NCBI GenBank assembly: GCA_019637645.1
Contig: JAHBVH010000049.1
Span: forward strand, 1-64,000
Length of the DNA stretch: 64,000 nt
Direction: 5' to 3'
DNA from: Caldilineaceae bacterium
Lineage (GTDB): Bacteria > Chloroflexota > Anaerolineae > Caldilineales > Caldilineaceae
A program made the position numbers and the translations under genes. Of the stretch, positions 19,166 through 27,516 are shown piece by piece. Numbering within the stretch: the first letter of the stretch is position 1; the number at the start of each line of letters is the position of its first letter. The notes under the pieces are model-generated. The model saw only the letters and a program-made list of their open reading frames with translations. It searched no databases and was not told the origin of the DNA.

Positions 19166-19990
19166 CTATCCAGCTAAAATGCGCTGTGAAATGAAATTGA
19201 CCCCGATGGCTAAGAGCACAAGATGCACGATGACCCAGGCGATCTCGAGCCCAAGGCGATGGCTTTTCTGGAGGGGCTGGCCGCCGATCTGGATGGTTTG
19301 GGGTTTGCTATAGGTGGGCAATAGCCCCAAGGCGATGACCGCTCCGCCAATAAGCCCACCAATATGGCCGGCGTTATCGATCTGGGGGTTGGTAAAGCCA
19401 AAGACAAGATTAAAGGCGACCACGGCCATGATATTTTGCAGGATCGACCGGCCTGCATCGCCAAAATTTTCGTGATAGCGCCAAAAGTAGATCACCGTCG
19501 CCCCGGCCAAGCCAAAGATCGCACCCGATGCCCCGACTGAAATTTCGGAGGAGGTGGCATAGCTGGCAAAACTGCCCCAAAGCCCCGCAATAACATAGAT
19601 CACCAGAAAGCGGCCATGACCAAAATAGGTTTCGACATGTTTGCCCAGGGCAATGAGGGCATAGAGATTAAAGAGGAGATGTAAGATGTCGGCGTGGAGG
19701 AAGGTGGCTGTAAAGAGCCGCCAGACCTGGCCTTGGGCGATCAACTCATTGACCTTGGCCCCAAAGATGACCAAGGAGGGCAGCAAGTTGCTGGTGAGAT
19801 TCCAACTGCCAAACTGGAGCAGCCCAAAGAGGATCGTCACCATAAACATGACGACATTACAGGCCAGTAAAATCCAGGTGACGCGTGGCTTGGTAACTGG
19901 AATATAAAATTGAGGGCGGTGGCCCATCAACGGCGCTTCGTCGACGCGGCTCGGTTCGACCAAGCGGCCAGTCGTCGTTTGCTCATCCAT
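19166..19990 (-). CDS. rhomboid family intramembrane serine protease
   Basis: 274 residues with about six or seven hydrophobic segments. The WRLFTATFLHADILHLLFNL segment, the GASGAIFG loop carrying the catalytic Ser, and NAGHIGG carrying the catalytic His are the rhomboid signatures. The enzyme should cleave membrane proteins within or near the bilayer; its substrate is unknown. A cytoplasmic N-terminal tail of about 35 residues precedes the first helix. It starts 24 bp after the gmk stop and ends 36 bp before malQ, so the three genes are probably cotranscribed. No clear Shine-Dalgarno precedes ATG 19990, which suggests coupling to gmk translation. Confidence 0.93.
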   Translation of the reverse strand: MDEQTTTGRLVEPSRVDEAPLMGHRPQFYIPVTKPRVTWILLACNVVMFMVTILFGLLQFGSWNLTSNLLPSLVIFGAKVNELIAQGQVWRLFTATFLHADILHLLFNLYALIALGKHVETYFGHGRFLVIYVIAGLWGSFASYATSSEISVGASGAIFGLAGATVIYFWRYHENFGDAGRSILQNIMAVVAFNLVFGFTNPQIDNAGHIGGLIGGAVIALGLLPTYSKPQTIQIGGQPLQKSHRLGLEIAWVIVHLVLLAIGVNFISQRILAG

Positions 19991-20014
19991 GCGGGTTGCT
20001 TCGTCCGTTCATTC

Positions 20015-20665
20015 CTATAAGATGACTGGAGACCAGTCGACACGACTCTTTTCGGCGTTGATAATGCTGAGCACCTTGGCCGCCGTTTCATCCTGAGCAT
20101 CCATGCGGTTGACGACAACATAATCAAACTCGGCCAACCGTTTGAGTTCCTGCCGCGCGGTCGCAATGCGCATCTTCAACTTGTCGGCTTCTTCCGTTTT
20201 GCGCTCGTAGAGGCGGCGGACCAATTCTTCTTCGCTTTCGGCGATCAAAAAGATGGTGACCGCGTTAGGCACTAATTTGCGGATAGTCGCCGCGCCTTGT
20301 ACATCGATGCGCATAATCACATCTAGACCACTAGCCAAGGCTTCGCGGACATGTTTTTTGGGGATGCCCTTATAATCCCCGTAGACGACCGCATATTCCA
20401 GCAATTCGTTATTTTCGATCATCTCGGCAAATTCGCCCACCGAGACAAAATGGTAATCAACGCCGTCAACTTCATTGGGGCGCTTGGGACGAGTGGTCGC
20501 CGTAACGACAAAGTAAAAGGGCTGGTTCCCTTGTTTCATTTGGTTCAACGTGGCATCTTTGCCCACCCCGCTTGGGCCCGAGATGACCACCAAGACTGGC
20601 CGGGGATTGGCCAGATTCATATAGAGGGCATCGACTTCATGATCTTTGTCAGAAATCGGCGTCAC
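20015..20665 (-). CDS. gmk: guanylate kinase
   Basis: 216 residues. It phosphorylates GMP to GDP in nucleotide metabolism. The P-loop SGPSGVGKDAT lies near residue 34. The GMP-binding segment follows with TTRPKRPNEVDGVDYHFV, and EYAVVYGDYKGIPKKHV and RIDVQGAATIRK are typical of the family. The start is a GTG at 20665 with GAGGAGTGAACT directly upstream; an internal Met near residue 16 is the alternative. It is the first gene of the minus-strand run with rhomboid and malQ. A C-terminal extension of about 15 residues beyond the usual end is unremarkable. Confidence 0.96.
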   Translation of the reverse strand: MTPISDKDHEVDALYMNLANPRPVLVVISGPSGVGKDATLNQMKQGNQPFYFVVTATTRPKRPNEVDGVDYHFVSVGEFAEMIENNELLEYAVVYGDYKGIPKKHVREALASGLDVIMRIDVQGAATIRKLVPNAVTIFLIAESEEELVRRLYERKTEEADKLKMRIATARQELKRLAEFDYVVVNRMDAQDETAAKVLSIINAEKSRVDWSPVIL

Positions 20666-20756
20666 AGTTCACTCCTCACTCGTTGTTCTACGATTGCGGT
20701 CCTACGATTGCGGTCTAGCAAAGCCGCCGTCCAACGACGACAGCCAGACCGTGGCC

Positions 20757-20785
20757 TTGCCGCTTCTGCCTGAACTTAGTATAAT
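20757..20785 (+). promoter_or_regulatory. sigma70-type promoter toward the FmdB-type gene
   Basis: TTGCCG (20757-20762), a 17-bp spacer and a perfect TATAAT (20780-20785). Transcription would begin near 20792 and give a leader of about 420 nt before the coding start at 21215. Confidence 0.6.
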
Positions 20786-21041
20786 GCGATTCATGAGCAA
20801 TTCGTAAAGTTGACCAGCTCAGAATGCCGCTGACCAACTACAGACATGCAGTCGTCAGCTTATTTCCGTGCCTAATTTGTCTGTCTACACAGCGGCACCA
20901 ATTAGAAAAGTTTTCCTGGCTCCCACCTTGGCGGGGGCGTCGTCAAACCCTTCTGCGAAATTCTAAGTATATGTCAGGCTGGCTGTGGATAAAAATCTGT
21001 CTGTCTGCTGCGCTGGTTTCGGTGTTGCACCGTGGATTGGT

Positions 21042-21124
21042 AGGACTTAGGCAATACGAGACCGGACAGGCTTTCAAGACCTGTCTGGTCTCTGGTGGTC
21101 AACCAAGCTTTGCGCCTAAGTCCT
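21042..21124. repeat. 83-nt nested palindrome, member of the dispersed palindrome family
   Basis: The outer arms AGGACTTAGGC (21042-21052) and GCCTAAGTCCT (21114-21124) are perfect. The inner 13-bp stem 21058-21070 with 21080-21092 has one G-T pair and a nine-base loop. The inner core is related to the ACCTGACAGGT palindromes found elsewhere in the window. It lies in the leader of the FmdB-type gene rather than after a stop codon. Confidence 0.85.
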
Positions 21125-21196
21125 CGTCAAAATGAACCTCATCAAGATGAACCTCATCAAAATGAACCTCATCAAAATGAACCTCATCAAAATGAA
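21122..21196 (+). repeat. 15-nt tandem repeat directly upstream of the FmdB-type gene
   Basis: Four full copies of ATGAACCTCATCAAA (21132-21191, first copy with one change) are flanked by partial copies. The array ends about 20 bp before the start codon. It is in frame with the downstream gene and would read as NEPHQ repeats if translation began upstream, but the Shine-Dalgarno and family alignment favour a start after it. Confidence 0.9.
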
Positions 21197-21214
21197 AGAG
21201 AGCGGAGATCGCCT

Positions 21215-21640
21215 ATGCCCATTTATGAATATTACTGTCGCGATTGTCGGAAGCGGGTGAGTGTCTTTTTTCGGACCATGAGTGTCGCGGCAACCACACA
21301 ACCGCACTGCCCGCATTGTGAAGGGGTTCGTCTTCACCGCTTGGTAAGCCGGGTCGCGGTGATGAAGTCAGAAGATAGTCGTCTGGAGGATATGGCCGAT
21401 CCATCGATGATGGCCGGGCTCGAAAATGAAGATCCGCGTGCACTGGCGAGTTTTATGCGCCGGATGAGCAACGAGATGGGCGAGCCGTTGGATGCGGAAA
21501 TGACGGAGATGATCGATCGGCTGGAGGCTGGCGAGAGCCCGGAAGCCATTGAACAGTCGATGCCGGGGCTAGCCGATGGTGAAGGGATGGGGGGCGACAT
21601 GGGGATGTCGACCGGTGGCCTTGGCGCGTTGGATGAATAA
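21215..21640 (+). CDS. FmdB-type zinc ribbon regulatory-like protein
   Basis: 141 residues. The N-terminus MPIYEYYCRDCRKRVSVFF followed by HCPHCEG gives two CxxC pairs (Cys8, Cys11, Cys32, Cys35) of a zinc ribbon, typical of the FmdB/CxxC_CXXC_SSSS family. The remainder is acidic and Met-rich (residues 50-141) and ends in a Gly-rich tail, common in Chloroflexota members. The function of the family is not established; a regulatory role has been suggested from the original fmdB context. ATG 21215 has a GGAG Shine-Dalgarno; an in-frame GTG at 21095 would add a tandem-repeat-encoded extension and is unlikely. It converges with darA. Confidence 0.85.
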   Translation: MPIYEYYCRDCRKRVSVFFRTMSVAATTQPHCPHCEGVRLHRLVSRVAVMKSEDSRLEDMADPSMMAGLENEDPRALASFMRRMSNEMGEPLDAEMTEMIDRLEAGESPEAIEQSMPGLADGEGMGGDMGMSTGGLGALDE

Positions 21641-21698
21641 GCGCGCCAGCCAGAGCGTCCTCGTGCTGCGCAACGGCTAGCTGAAAGCGGTGGCTGGG

Positions 21699-22028
21699 CT
21701 AAATCCGCTCAAAGTGATCGACGGTATAGACAAAGATTGTCGCACCACCAACATGTTTTTCTACGGGCCGGGGAATATTCACCTCGCCTGGCTCCATGAC
21801 GGGCGGTAGCGGTGTCACATATTGAACGCGCGTTGGGCAACTCTCGCGAATCACACCGAGCACTTCATCCACTTTTTCATCGACAACGCCACAGAACAAG
21901 GTCGTGTTGCCCACGCGCAAAAAGCCCCCAGACGAATTGACCATGGTCACTGAAAAGCCCCGCCGTGCCAGGCGATCAATGACGTTGCGGCTGTCCTCAC
22001 TATTGATGATCGCCATGACCATTTTCAT
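21699..22028 (-). CDS. darA: cyclic-di-AMP receptor, DarA/PstA (YaaQ) family
   Basis: 109 residues, the normal size for this PII-like family (CdAMP_rec). It is a soluble trimer that binds the second messenger c-di-AMP. Family features are the start MKMVMAIINSEDSRNVIDRL, the glycine-rich NSSGGFLRVGNTTLFCGV stretch, and the C-terminal GGATIFVYTVDHFERI. ATG 22028 has AGGAG upstream. It follows tmk by about 95 bp on the same strand; tmk-darA neighbourhoods are also known in Firmicutes. This implies that the organism uses c-di-AMP, although no cyclase is in view. The effector of DarA is generally unclear. Confidence 0.92.
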   Translation of the reverse strand: MKMVMAIINSEDSRNVIDRLARRGFSVTMVNSSGGFLRVGNTTLFCGVVDEKVDEVLGVIRESCPTRVQYVTPLPPVMEPGEVNIPRPVEKHVGGATIFVYTVDHFERI

Positions 22029-22123
22029 GCCAAACTCCTACCTTCGTTTGTCCATCAAAAATTGATACCTTCTCGGATTGTACCACACCCAGGTGCTGCC
22101 TTCTGAGTTCTAAGATGACTGGT

Positions 22124-22762
22124 TTACCTAGGTCGCCCTAATAACGGGCTCACGCGTTGCCAGATCTGAGCCTGAACCTCTTCGATCGATTGGGTGGCAT
22201 CGACCACCAACCAGCGTTCCGCTTCAGCCGCGGCCAAGGTTAAAAACCCCTGCCGTACGCGCTGGTGAAAGTCGATCTGCTCTGCTTCCATGCGGTTCCA
22301 CTCTGCCCCTTGTTTTTTGCGTTGGAGCCCTGCCACCGCAGGAATATCCAAAAAAACAGTTAGATGAGGGCGAAGCTGCTGGGTGGCATACGCGATCAAG
22401 GTTTGTAAGTCGGTTAGACTGAGCGCCCGACCATAGCCTTGATAGGCAAGGGTGCTATCCGCAAAGCGATCACAGATGACCAGCGTCCCGGCAGCCAGGG
22501 CTGGGCGTACTACTTCATCGACGAGCTGGGCGCGCGCCGCATTAAAGAGCAATGCTTCGGCCCGAGGCGACATCGCGGTGTATTGTGGGTCCAAGAGCAG
22601 GGAGCGGATGGCCGTACCAATGGCCGTTCCCCCTGGTTCGCGGGTTACCACAACTGGGTAGCCTTGCTGGGTTAACTGGGCCCCTAGGCGCTGGACTTGG
22701 GTCGTTTTGCCGCCCCCTTCAGGGCCTTCAAAGGTAATAAAGAGACTCACGTTTCGATTCAT
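22124..22762 (-). CDS. tmk: thymidylate kinase
   Basis: 212 residues from ATG 22762. The frame is also open to TTG 22777, but that codon lies at the terminator of the upstream gene. The enzyme phosphorylates dTMP to dTDP for DNA synthesis. Visible features are the P-loop FEGPEGGGKTTQ, TREPGGT, the DR-type motif VICDRFADSTLAYQGYGR, and the lid region with LQRKKQGAEWNRME. A basic residue is absent from the EGxxGxGKT loop, as in type II enzymes. darA follows 95 bp downstream. It sits directly after the terminator of the R3H/AAA gene, so it needs its own promoter. Confidence 0.96.
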   Translation of the reverse strand: MNRNVSLFITFEGPEGGGKTTQVQRLGAQLTQQGYPVVVTREPGGTAIGTAIRSLLLDPQYTAMSPRAEALLFNAARAQLVDEVVRPALAAGTLVICDRFADSTLAYQGYGRALSLTDLQTLIAYATQQLRPHLTVFLDIPAVAGLQRKKQGAEWNRMEAEQIDFHQRVRQGFLTLAAAEAERWLVVDATQSIEEVQAQIWQRVSPLLGRPR

Positions 22763-22777
22763 TTCGTCGCTAGACAA

Positions 22778-22831
22778 AAAAAGAGGAAGACAGATGGTCC
22801 AGTCAATTGGGCCGTCTGTCTTCCTCTTTTT
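22778..22831 (-). terminator. intrinsic terminator after the R3H/AAA ATPase gene
   Basis: 20-nt arms at 22778-22797 and 22812-22831 pair with a single G-T wobble around a 14-base loop. On the minus strand the stem ends in a long U-run (complement of 22775-22782). It lies 13 bp downstream of the ATPase stop. Confidence 0.9.
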
Positions 22832-22843
22832 CAGGCTTGAGGA

Positions 22844-24589
22844 TTACTCTTGGCGGAAAATGCGGACACGGCGATAGGGCTCACGGCCATAGCTGTGGCT
22901 GAGCAGATTGGCCGCTCGCACTAGTTGGTGTTGCTGACTGCGAATCGCCGCCGAGCGGGGTTGGAGCTCAATGGTATTTTCGCCATTGAGCACCTGTTGA
23001 ATCCCTTCTTGGGTTTCCTGCATAGCTTCCGTAAAGGTATCCACTGGGTCGGTCGCAATCTGGAAAACGTCAACAAGGCACTGTTCCATTTGCGTGACCG
23101 TATTACTCCGCAGCACATAGATCGGCACATTGCGGCGTTCGGCATCGACCAACGGCTGTGGCTGTTGGCGATAGTAGTTTTTCAAGGTGATGACCACATC
23201 GGCTTGGCTCAAATTTTCGACAATCTGAATCGGCACATTGAGCGTGCTGGCCGCTGAACGCAAGCGATTTTGACCAATGCCATAGGGATAGACCCGCACG
23301 ACCTTGGTTGGGCGTTCTTCGGCGTGCGTGGTTGGGGCCACCTCAACAAAGTCCGCCACCTCGGTTGCACTATCGCTCCAGCGACTATAGGCACTGCCAT
23401 TGCTTTCGCTGCTGCTTTTGCCATTCTGCCAGGTATCGCGATGGCGGCGATGCTTGCCGACTTTGCTGCCCGGTTTTTCACCAAACTCGGCTTCCACGGC
23501 TTTTTCGATCCGCAGGTGCCCGTTGTCATCCATGCGGCGGCTTTCGGGCGCAAGGTTTCGCCCGCGCAAGAAGGCATCCACGGCGGCACCGACATCATGG
23601 TGAATGACCATGTGCTGGCGATCTTGGATCTCGATCAAGACATCAAAGGTTGGCGGCGCTTTGCGCTCGAGTACACTCTTTTGCGTACCCCGGCGACGCG
23701 CTTCTTCGTCCGAAAGCGTTACGGATTCGATCCCACCCACCAGATCGCTTAGGGTTGGATTCATCAACAGATTTTCAAGCGAGTTTCCATGGGCGGTGCC
23801 AATGAGTTGGACCCCACGTTCGGCAATGGTGCGGGCCGCCACCGCTTCTTCCTCGCGCCCGATTTCATCGATGATAATGACCTGTGGCATGTGGTTTTCT
23901 ACTGCTTCGATCATCACTTCATGTTGCAGCGCCGTTTCTACCACTTGCATTCGGCGGGAGCGCCCAATGGCAGGGTGCGGAATATCTCCATCACCGGCGA
24001 TTTCATTGCTGGTATCGACAATCACCACGCGGCGATCCTCACCACGCACCCGCGCCGCTTCGCGCAGCAGGGTGGTCTTGCCCACCCCTGGGCGACCTAG
24101 CAATAAGATGCTTTTATCGCTCATGACAATATCTTTGATGATTTCGATTGTGCCATAAACGGCGCGGCCTACCCGACAGGTCAGCCCAATAATCTTGCCT
24201 TTGCGATTGCGAATCGCTGAGATGCGGTGAAGAGTACGTTCAATCCCGGCGCGGTTGTCTGTCCCAAAATCGCCAATGTGCTCGATCACCATGTGGAGGT
24301 CGTCGGCGGTTACTTCCGTGTTGCTAAGATACATCTCACCTTGGCTAAAGCGGGCTTCGGGCAAACGACCAAGATCTAGAATGACTTCGATCAGTTCCGA
24401 AGTGCGATTGGCTTGTTCTAACGCCGTGCGAATGCGCGCCGGCAAAATGGCGAGCAGAAGGTCAAGGTCGTCTGTAATTTGCAGAGTTGTCATATCACTG
24501 TTGTCGCTTTGGGATCTGGCAGCAGGTAACGCTGAAGTAGGGTTGGGTAATTGAGTTATAGGTAAAGAGTATCTAGAAGTCACAAGCAT
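22844..24589 (-). CDS. R3H-domain AAA ATPase (Ycf45 / SpoIIIAA-like)
   Basis: 581 residues. The order is an N-terminal domain (about 50-160) as in Ycf45/SpoIIIAA proteins; the P-loop [16 protein letters not shown] near residue 170; Walker [26 protein letters not shown]; a low-complexity linker near 390-420; a domain with [12 protein letters not shown] and [12 protein letters not shown]; and a C-terminal R3H-like segment with [14 protein letters not shown]3H domains bind single-stranded nucleic acid, so a cytoplasmic nucleic-acid ATPase is likely, but the exact role is unknown. ATG 24589 has TTGAGGA just upstream; an internal ATG at 24493 lacks a Shine-Dalgarno. It ends at a strong terminator. 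Confidence 0.88.
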   Translation of the reverse strand: MLVTSRYSLPITQLPNPTSALPAARSQSDNSDMTTLQITDDLDLLLAILPARIRTALEQANRTSELIEVILDLGRLPEARFSQGEMYLSNTEVTADDLHMVIEHIGDFGTDNRAGIERTLHRISAIRNRKGKIIGLTCRVGRAVYGTIEIIKDIVMSDKSILLLGRPGVGKTTLLREAARVRGEDRRVVIVDTSNEIAGDGDIPHPAIGRSRRMQVVETALQHEVMIEAVENHMPQVIIIDEIGREEEAVAARTIAERGVQLIGTAHGNSLENLLMNPTLSDLVGGIESVTLSDEEARRRGTQKSVLERKAPPTFDVLIEIQDRQHMVIHHDVGAAVDAFLRGRNLAPESRRMDDNGHLRIEKAVEAEFGEKPGSKVGKHRRHRDTWQNGKSSSESNGSAYSRWSDSATEVADFVEVAPTTHAEERPTKVVRVYPYGIGQNRLRSAASTLNVPIQIVENLSQADVVITLKNYYRQQPQPLVDAERRNVPIYVLRSNTVTQMEQCLVDVFQIATDPVDTFTEAMQETQEGIQQVLNGENTIELQPRSAAIRSQQHQLVRAANLLSHSYGREPYRRVRIFRQE

Positions 24590-24735
24590 TCCTCAACAGT
24601 TGATGGGGGGCAGTCAATTGACAAAACAAATCCATTCACGACGGTACTGCTATATAATACGTTTATACTGCTGTGCGTATAAAGTATATATACCTAGTAA
24701 ACGGTTCTGGCCTAGGCCATGTTCCGAACAAGAGA

Positions 24736-24771
24736 TTAGCGTCTGCTTAGCGTTGTGTTAGCGGACGCTAA
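24736..24771 (-). terminator. hairpin downstream of the 24811-25902 gene
   Basis: TTAGCGTCTGC (24736-24746) pairs with GCGGACGCTAA (24761-24771) with one wobble and a 14-base loop. There is no clear U-run on either strand, so termination is tentative. The AT-rich stretch 24640-24700 next to it probably contains the promoter for the R3H/AAA gene. Confidence 0.4.
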
Positions 24772-24810
24772 CCTGTGGCCTGCTGATCTGCATAGGATTG
24801 ATTGGGCCTC

Positions 24811-25902
24811 CTACCCAGTTCTAGAATAAGGGTGACCCACCATCGATTGGCGGGCCGCGACAGGTTGTTGTGGCGGAAAGGAAGAACTTTCCTGCTCCGC
24901 CAAAGCAAAGGGGGTGGCGACGACCTCGGGGACTGCCTCTAGTGCAGGGGCCAACCCGAGTTCGGGGCTTTTTATCCACTGAAGCAACTGTTTACTCATC
25001 TTGGCGCGGTCCGTAAAGGGAACAAAGCCAAAATCTGCCAGCACACTCCCCATCCCGCCGTGATAATCGCGGACACCGACATAGATGGGGAGACGCAGGT
25101 TGTGCTGCTGACGAATTTCGGTGAGGGCAAAGCTGAGCAGCTGATGCAGGTAGTTGCTGTTCATGCCATAGGGGCTATGCCAAAGTTGTAACCAAATGCC
25201 GCGTCGTCCATAACCGATGCGAATGCAACCATGGAGTTCACCGGCGCTTTCAAGTACATAGCTGTCACGCACATAGGGCTGCCACCAATCCAAGATGGGC
25301 GGCTCCAACTCACTGTCGGTCTGTACGCCTTCGGCTTGTTGTACGGGGCTGGGCGTCACTTGGCTGTAGAGGCGGCGCAAGGCCCAGCCATCCTTTTTCT
25401 GCTGAGGACGAATGGATGCCTCTTGTGGCAGTGGAAAGGCTTCTACGGTGTGGGCCGGTAAGCGCCAGATCGTTTGGCGCGTATAGACCCGGAAACCGAC
25501 ATGCATCAAGGTGTTGACAACGAGTGGTTGGTCGGGAACGTCGGCATAAATGCGCGCAATTTGTTGTTGAGTCGCTTCATTACTATAGTGTGATAACAAC
25601 TTTTCCCAGATAGCGGGGTGCCCATGAGCCGTGTCCAAGGCTGGCGCTAAGAAGAGAAGATCCGATTCTGGGCGACCAGGGCGTTTCTGTGCCTGTAAAA
25701 AACCAGTGCGGGCAAATTCATGCATGCGCTGATGGAGCACATAGGTCGTAACTTTGGTTTCATTCCATGGGACAGTTGCAGTGAGGGCAGCGCCGAGCAC
25801 AGAGTAGGGCTGTGACAAGGCAAGACTAGCATTCAGCTTTGTTGCTTGTCGACTCAAGCTGTGAATTAGAAAAAAGTCGCCAAATCGAAAAGGGCGGATC
25901 AC
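24811..25902 (-). CDS. hypothetical protein with weak GNAT-like layout
   Basis: 363 residues that I do not recognise firmly. The N-terminus MIRPFRFGDFFLIHSLSRQ and the central VLESAGELHGCIRIGYGRRG...LQLWHSPYG, followed by GMGSVLADFGFVPFTDRAKM, resemble a tandem or degenerate N-acetyltransferase fold. No clear acetyl-CoA loop is visible, however. The last 60 residues are Pro/Ala/Gln-rich and probably disordered. There is no signal peptide or membrane helix, so it is probably cytoplasmic. It stands alone between the R3H/AAA ATPase and the cold-shock fusion gene, all on the minus strand, with gaps over 200 bp on both sides. Confidence 0.6.
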   Translation of the reverse strand: MIRPFRFGDFFLIHSLSRQATKLNASLALSQPYSVLGAALTATVPWNETKVTTYVLHQRMHEFARTGFLQAQKRPGRPESDLLFLAPALDTAHGHPAIWEKLLSHYSNEATQQQIARIYADVPDQPLVVNTLMHVGFRVYTRQTIWRLPAHTVEAFPLPQEASIRPQQKKDGWALRRLYSQVTPSPVQQAEGVQTDSELEPPILDWWQPYVRDSYVLESAGELHGCIRIGYGRRGIWLQLWHSPYGMNSNYLHQLLSFALTEIRQQHNLRLPIYVGVRDYHGGMGSVLADFGFVPFTDRAKMSKQLLQWIKSPELGLAPALEAVPEVVATPFALAEQESSSFPPQQPVAARQSMVGHPYSRTG

Positions 25903-26154
25903 CTAAGCGGTTGCTCCTTCACAGGAGAGATAATGGTCAACACGTTGTTATGTGATGAAGATTGGTGAATCATTGGATTTTTGGAGAGTGTACTAGTACG
26001 CCGAGTACGATCCCCCTAGCACGACCCTTTGAACGCCAATCTGACCTACAATGCCGGTCTTTATTTTACTAAATTTTCGCTCATCTGACAAGTAGTCTTC
26101 TATCCGAAACCAGGGCCGCGATAGACGAATTTACTCGCGTAGCTTACACTTTTG

Positions 26155-26532
26155 TTAGCTTTCTTCTAGGACAATCAGCTCTTCAGCTATTGCTCCTTGT
26201 TGATTGACCCCTAGCGAAAATTCCACAAGAACATCCGGCGCCAAGCGTCCTTGCCGAACAGCCGACCGGTGTACATAGAGCTCCGGTTGGTTGGCGCGTG
26301 TGATAAAACCATAGCCTTTTTGTCGATTGTACCATCGCACCAACCCGCGCTCACGACCGAGCGCCGGTAGCAACTGGCGGCAGCCAGGGCAAAGCTGCCC
26401 AACCGTGGGTGACGATAAGTGGGGTGATGATAAGTGAGTTTGATGTTGTTCTTCACTCGCCCATAGAAACGAAATGCCGCAACGTTCACAGTAGCGTGTC
26501 TCGTCTTGATCCTGGGGTGGCTGCTTTGCCAT
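26155..26532 (-). CDS. zinc ribbon plus cold-shock domain protein
   Basis: 125 residues from ATG 26532 (AAGGTAG upstream); the open frame continues to TTG 26565. An N-terminal YCERCG and a second LCPGCR, about 30 residues apart, form a likely zinc-binding ribbon. The C-terminal 65 residues are a cold-shock domain: GLVRWYNRQKGYGFITR with an RNP1-like KGYGFI, then ELYVHRSAV and VEFSLG. Cold-shock domains bind single-stranded RNA or DNA. Standalone CspA proteins are about 67 residues, so the ribbon is an added module. Upstream is a 170-bp AT-rich stretch before tRNA-Cys on the other strand. Confidence 0.85.
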   Translation of the reverse strand: MAKQPPQDQDETRYCERCGISFLWASEEQHQTHLSSPHLSSPTVGQLCPGCRQLLPALGRERGLVRWYNRQKGYGFITRANQPELYVHRSAVRQGRLAPDVLVEFSLGVNQQGAIAEELIVLEES

Positions 26533-26736
26533 GATTCTACCTTGCACCGCTTTACAATTTGACAATTTAGGCTTTCACTGTTACTATTTTACCATTGTTC
26601 GCAAGATGCTACATATTATGTTATATCCCAATCCTATTATTGTAGGATGAATTAATCTAATCAAGGCTATTTTAGCAAAGCAATGATTTAGCGCAGTAAT
26701 GATTTTGGCGTAGTTTTAGGATAGTGTAATTTCTGT

Positions 26737-26807
<71 letters not shown>

Positions 26808-26872
26808 TTTGTAATACGGTGAAATCGACAACTACTGTACTCATTATCCTTATCAGCTCCATAGGTCTATTC

Positions 26873-26912
26873 AAAGGCTAACCCTGTTATTGGTGGTTAG
26901 CCTTTATTTTTT
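26873..26912 (+). terminator. intrinsic terminator downstream of tRNA-Cys
   Basis: AAAGGCTAACC (26873-26883) pairs perfectly with GGTTAGCCTTT (26895-26905), and ATTTTTT follows. It is placed to end the tRNA-Cys transcript. Confidence 0.85.
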
Positions 26913-27060
26913 GTTGCTCAGGGTTGTTATCGTTGCTGTCCTATCGCTCCATTGGCTTATCACGCTTACACTAAGATCGGTATCGCGCATTTGGCCGTCT
27001 GCTATTAGCGGGGTCAGCCGTTCATTATAACAAAACTGGCACCATCCGTAAGCCCAAGAA

Positions 27061-27126
27061 GCTGTTTGAAGGGGGAAGATGAGTAGTCTACACCTGAAAT
27101 GGTCACCTATTCAAACAATCTCTAAG
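27061..27126. repeat. degenerate copy of the dispersed palindromic element
   Basis: Outer arms GTTTGAA (27064-27070) and TTCAAAC (27110-27116) enclose GGGGGA and CTACACCTG. This is the same order as in the element at 37531-37620, but the inner stem is eroded. The shared trailing CTCTAAG supports common descent. Confidence 0.6.
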
Positions 27127-27250
27127 TATGCTTGCATACCGACAGCAATTTCAGCTTGGAACTTAGGCATTTTCGCTAGGCTTTTGGTGGTTGAGCCTTG
27201 ACATTGTATGAAAACCCCTCTACGGATCATCCGAAGTATGTTTTTCTACA

Positions 27251-27302
27251 GCCTAGCGAGAAAGCCTAGCAAGAAAGCCTAGCAAGAAAGCCTAGCAAGA
27301 AA
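27251..27302 (+). repeat. 13-nt tandem repeat, four copies
   Basis: Four head-to-tail copies of GCCTAGCAAGAAA, the first with one substitution, flanked by TCTAC on the left and GTAGA on the right. There are no spacers, so it is not a CRISPR. It lies about 215 bp upstream of the first PBP gene. Confidence 0.9.
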
Positions 27303-27516
27303 ACGTAGAGAGGCCAAGTAAAAAGAAGATTACAATTGCCCCACCTGGCGTGGATGGTGATTGATCCATGCGCTGGCTGGGCCTCAATCCCAACCTGTAC
27401 CATTCCACAAGCTCTTCCGTTCAGAAAATTGTCCCGTCCAATGGAGTCATAGAGGGAACCTAGCGCAAGCCATGAACGTTATTAATCTGTTACACACAAA
27501 ACATCTAAGCCTGGAT

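Larger units (their letters stand above)
20666..21214. other. intergenic region with promoter, nested palindrome and tandem repeat ahead of the FmdB-type gene
   Basis: No gene is convincing here. Near the gmk start the phrase CTACGATTGCGGT occurs twice (about 20687-20714). A good plus-strand promoter lies at 20757-20785, and the opposite strand offers TATACT in the same place for gmk. A nested palindrome (21042-21124) and a 15-nt tandem repeat (21132-21191) follow, each listed separately. Confidence 0.6.
26808..27516. other. intergenic region between tRNA-Cys and the PBP genes
   Basis: It contains a terminator (26873-26912), a degenerate copy of the dispersed palindrome family (27061-27126) and a four-copy 13-nt tandem repeat (27251-27302). 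TTGACA at 27198-27203 has TACGGA 17 bp downstream and is a weak promoter candidate for the PBP genes. The reading frame is open from 27361, but I place the PBP start at 27517. Confidence 0.5.

Noticed and set aside
21132..21191. Possible CRISPR array
   Set aside because: Units of 15 nt are head to tail without spacers.
21095..21214. N-terminal extension of the FmdB-type protein encoded by the tandem repeat
   Set aside because: The zinc ribbon of this family starts at the Met of MPIYEYYC, which has its own Shine-Dalgarno; the repeat is better read as leader.
27251..27302. Possible CRISPR array
   Set aside because: Units of 13 nt are directly adjacent with no spacers, and no cas gene is present.
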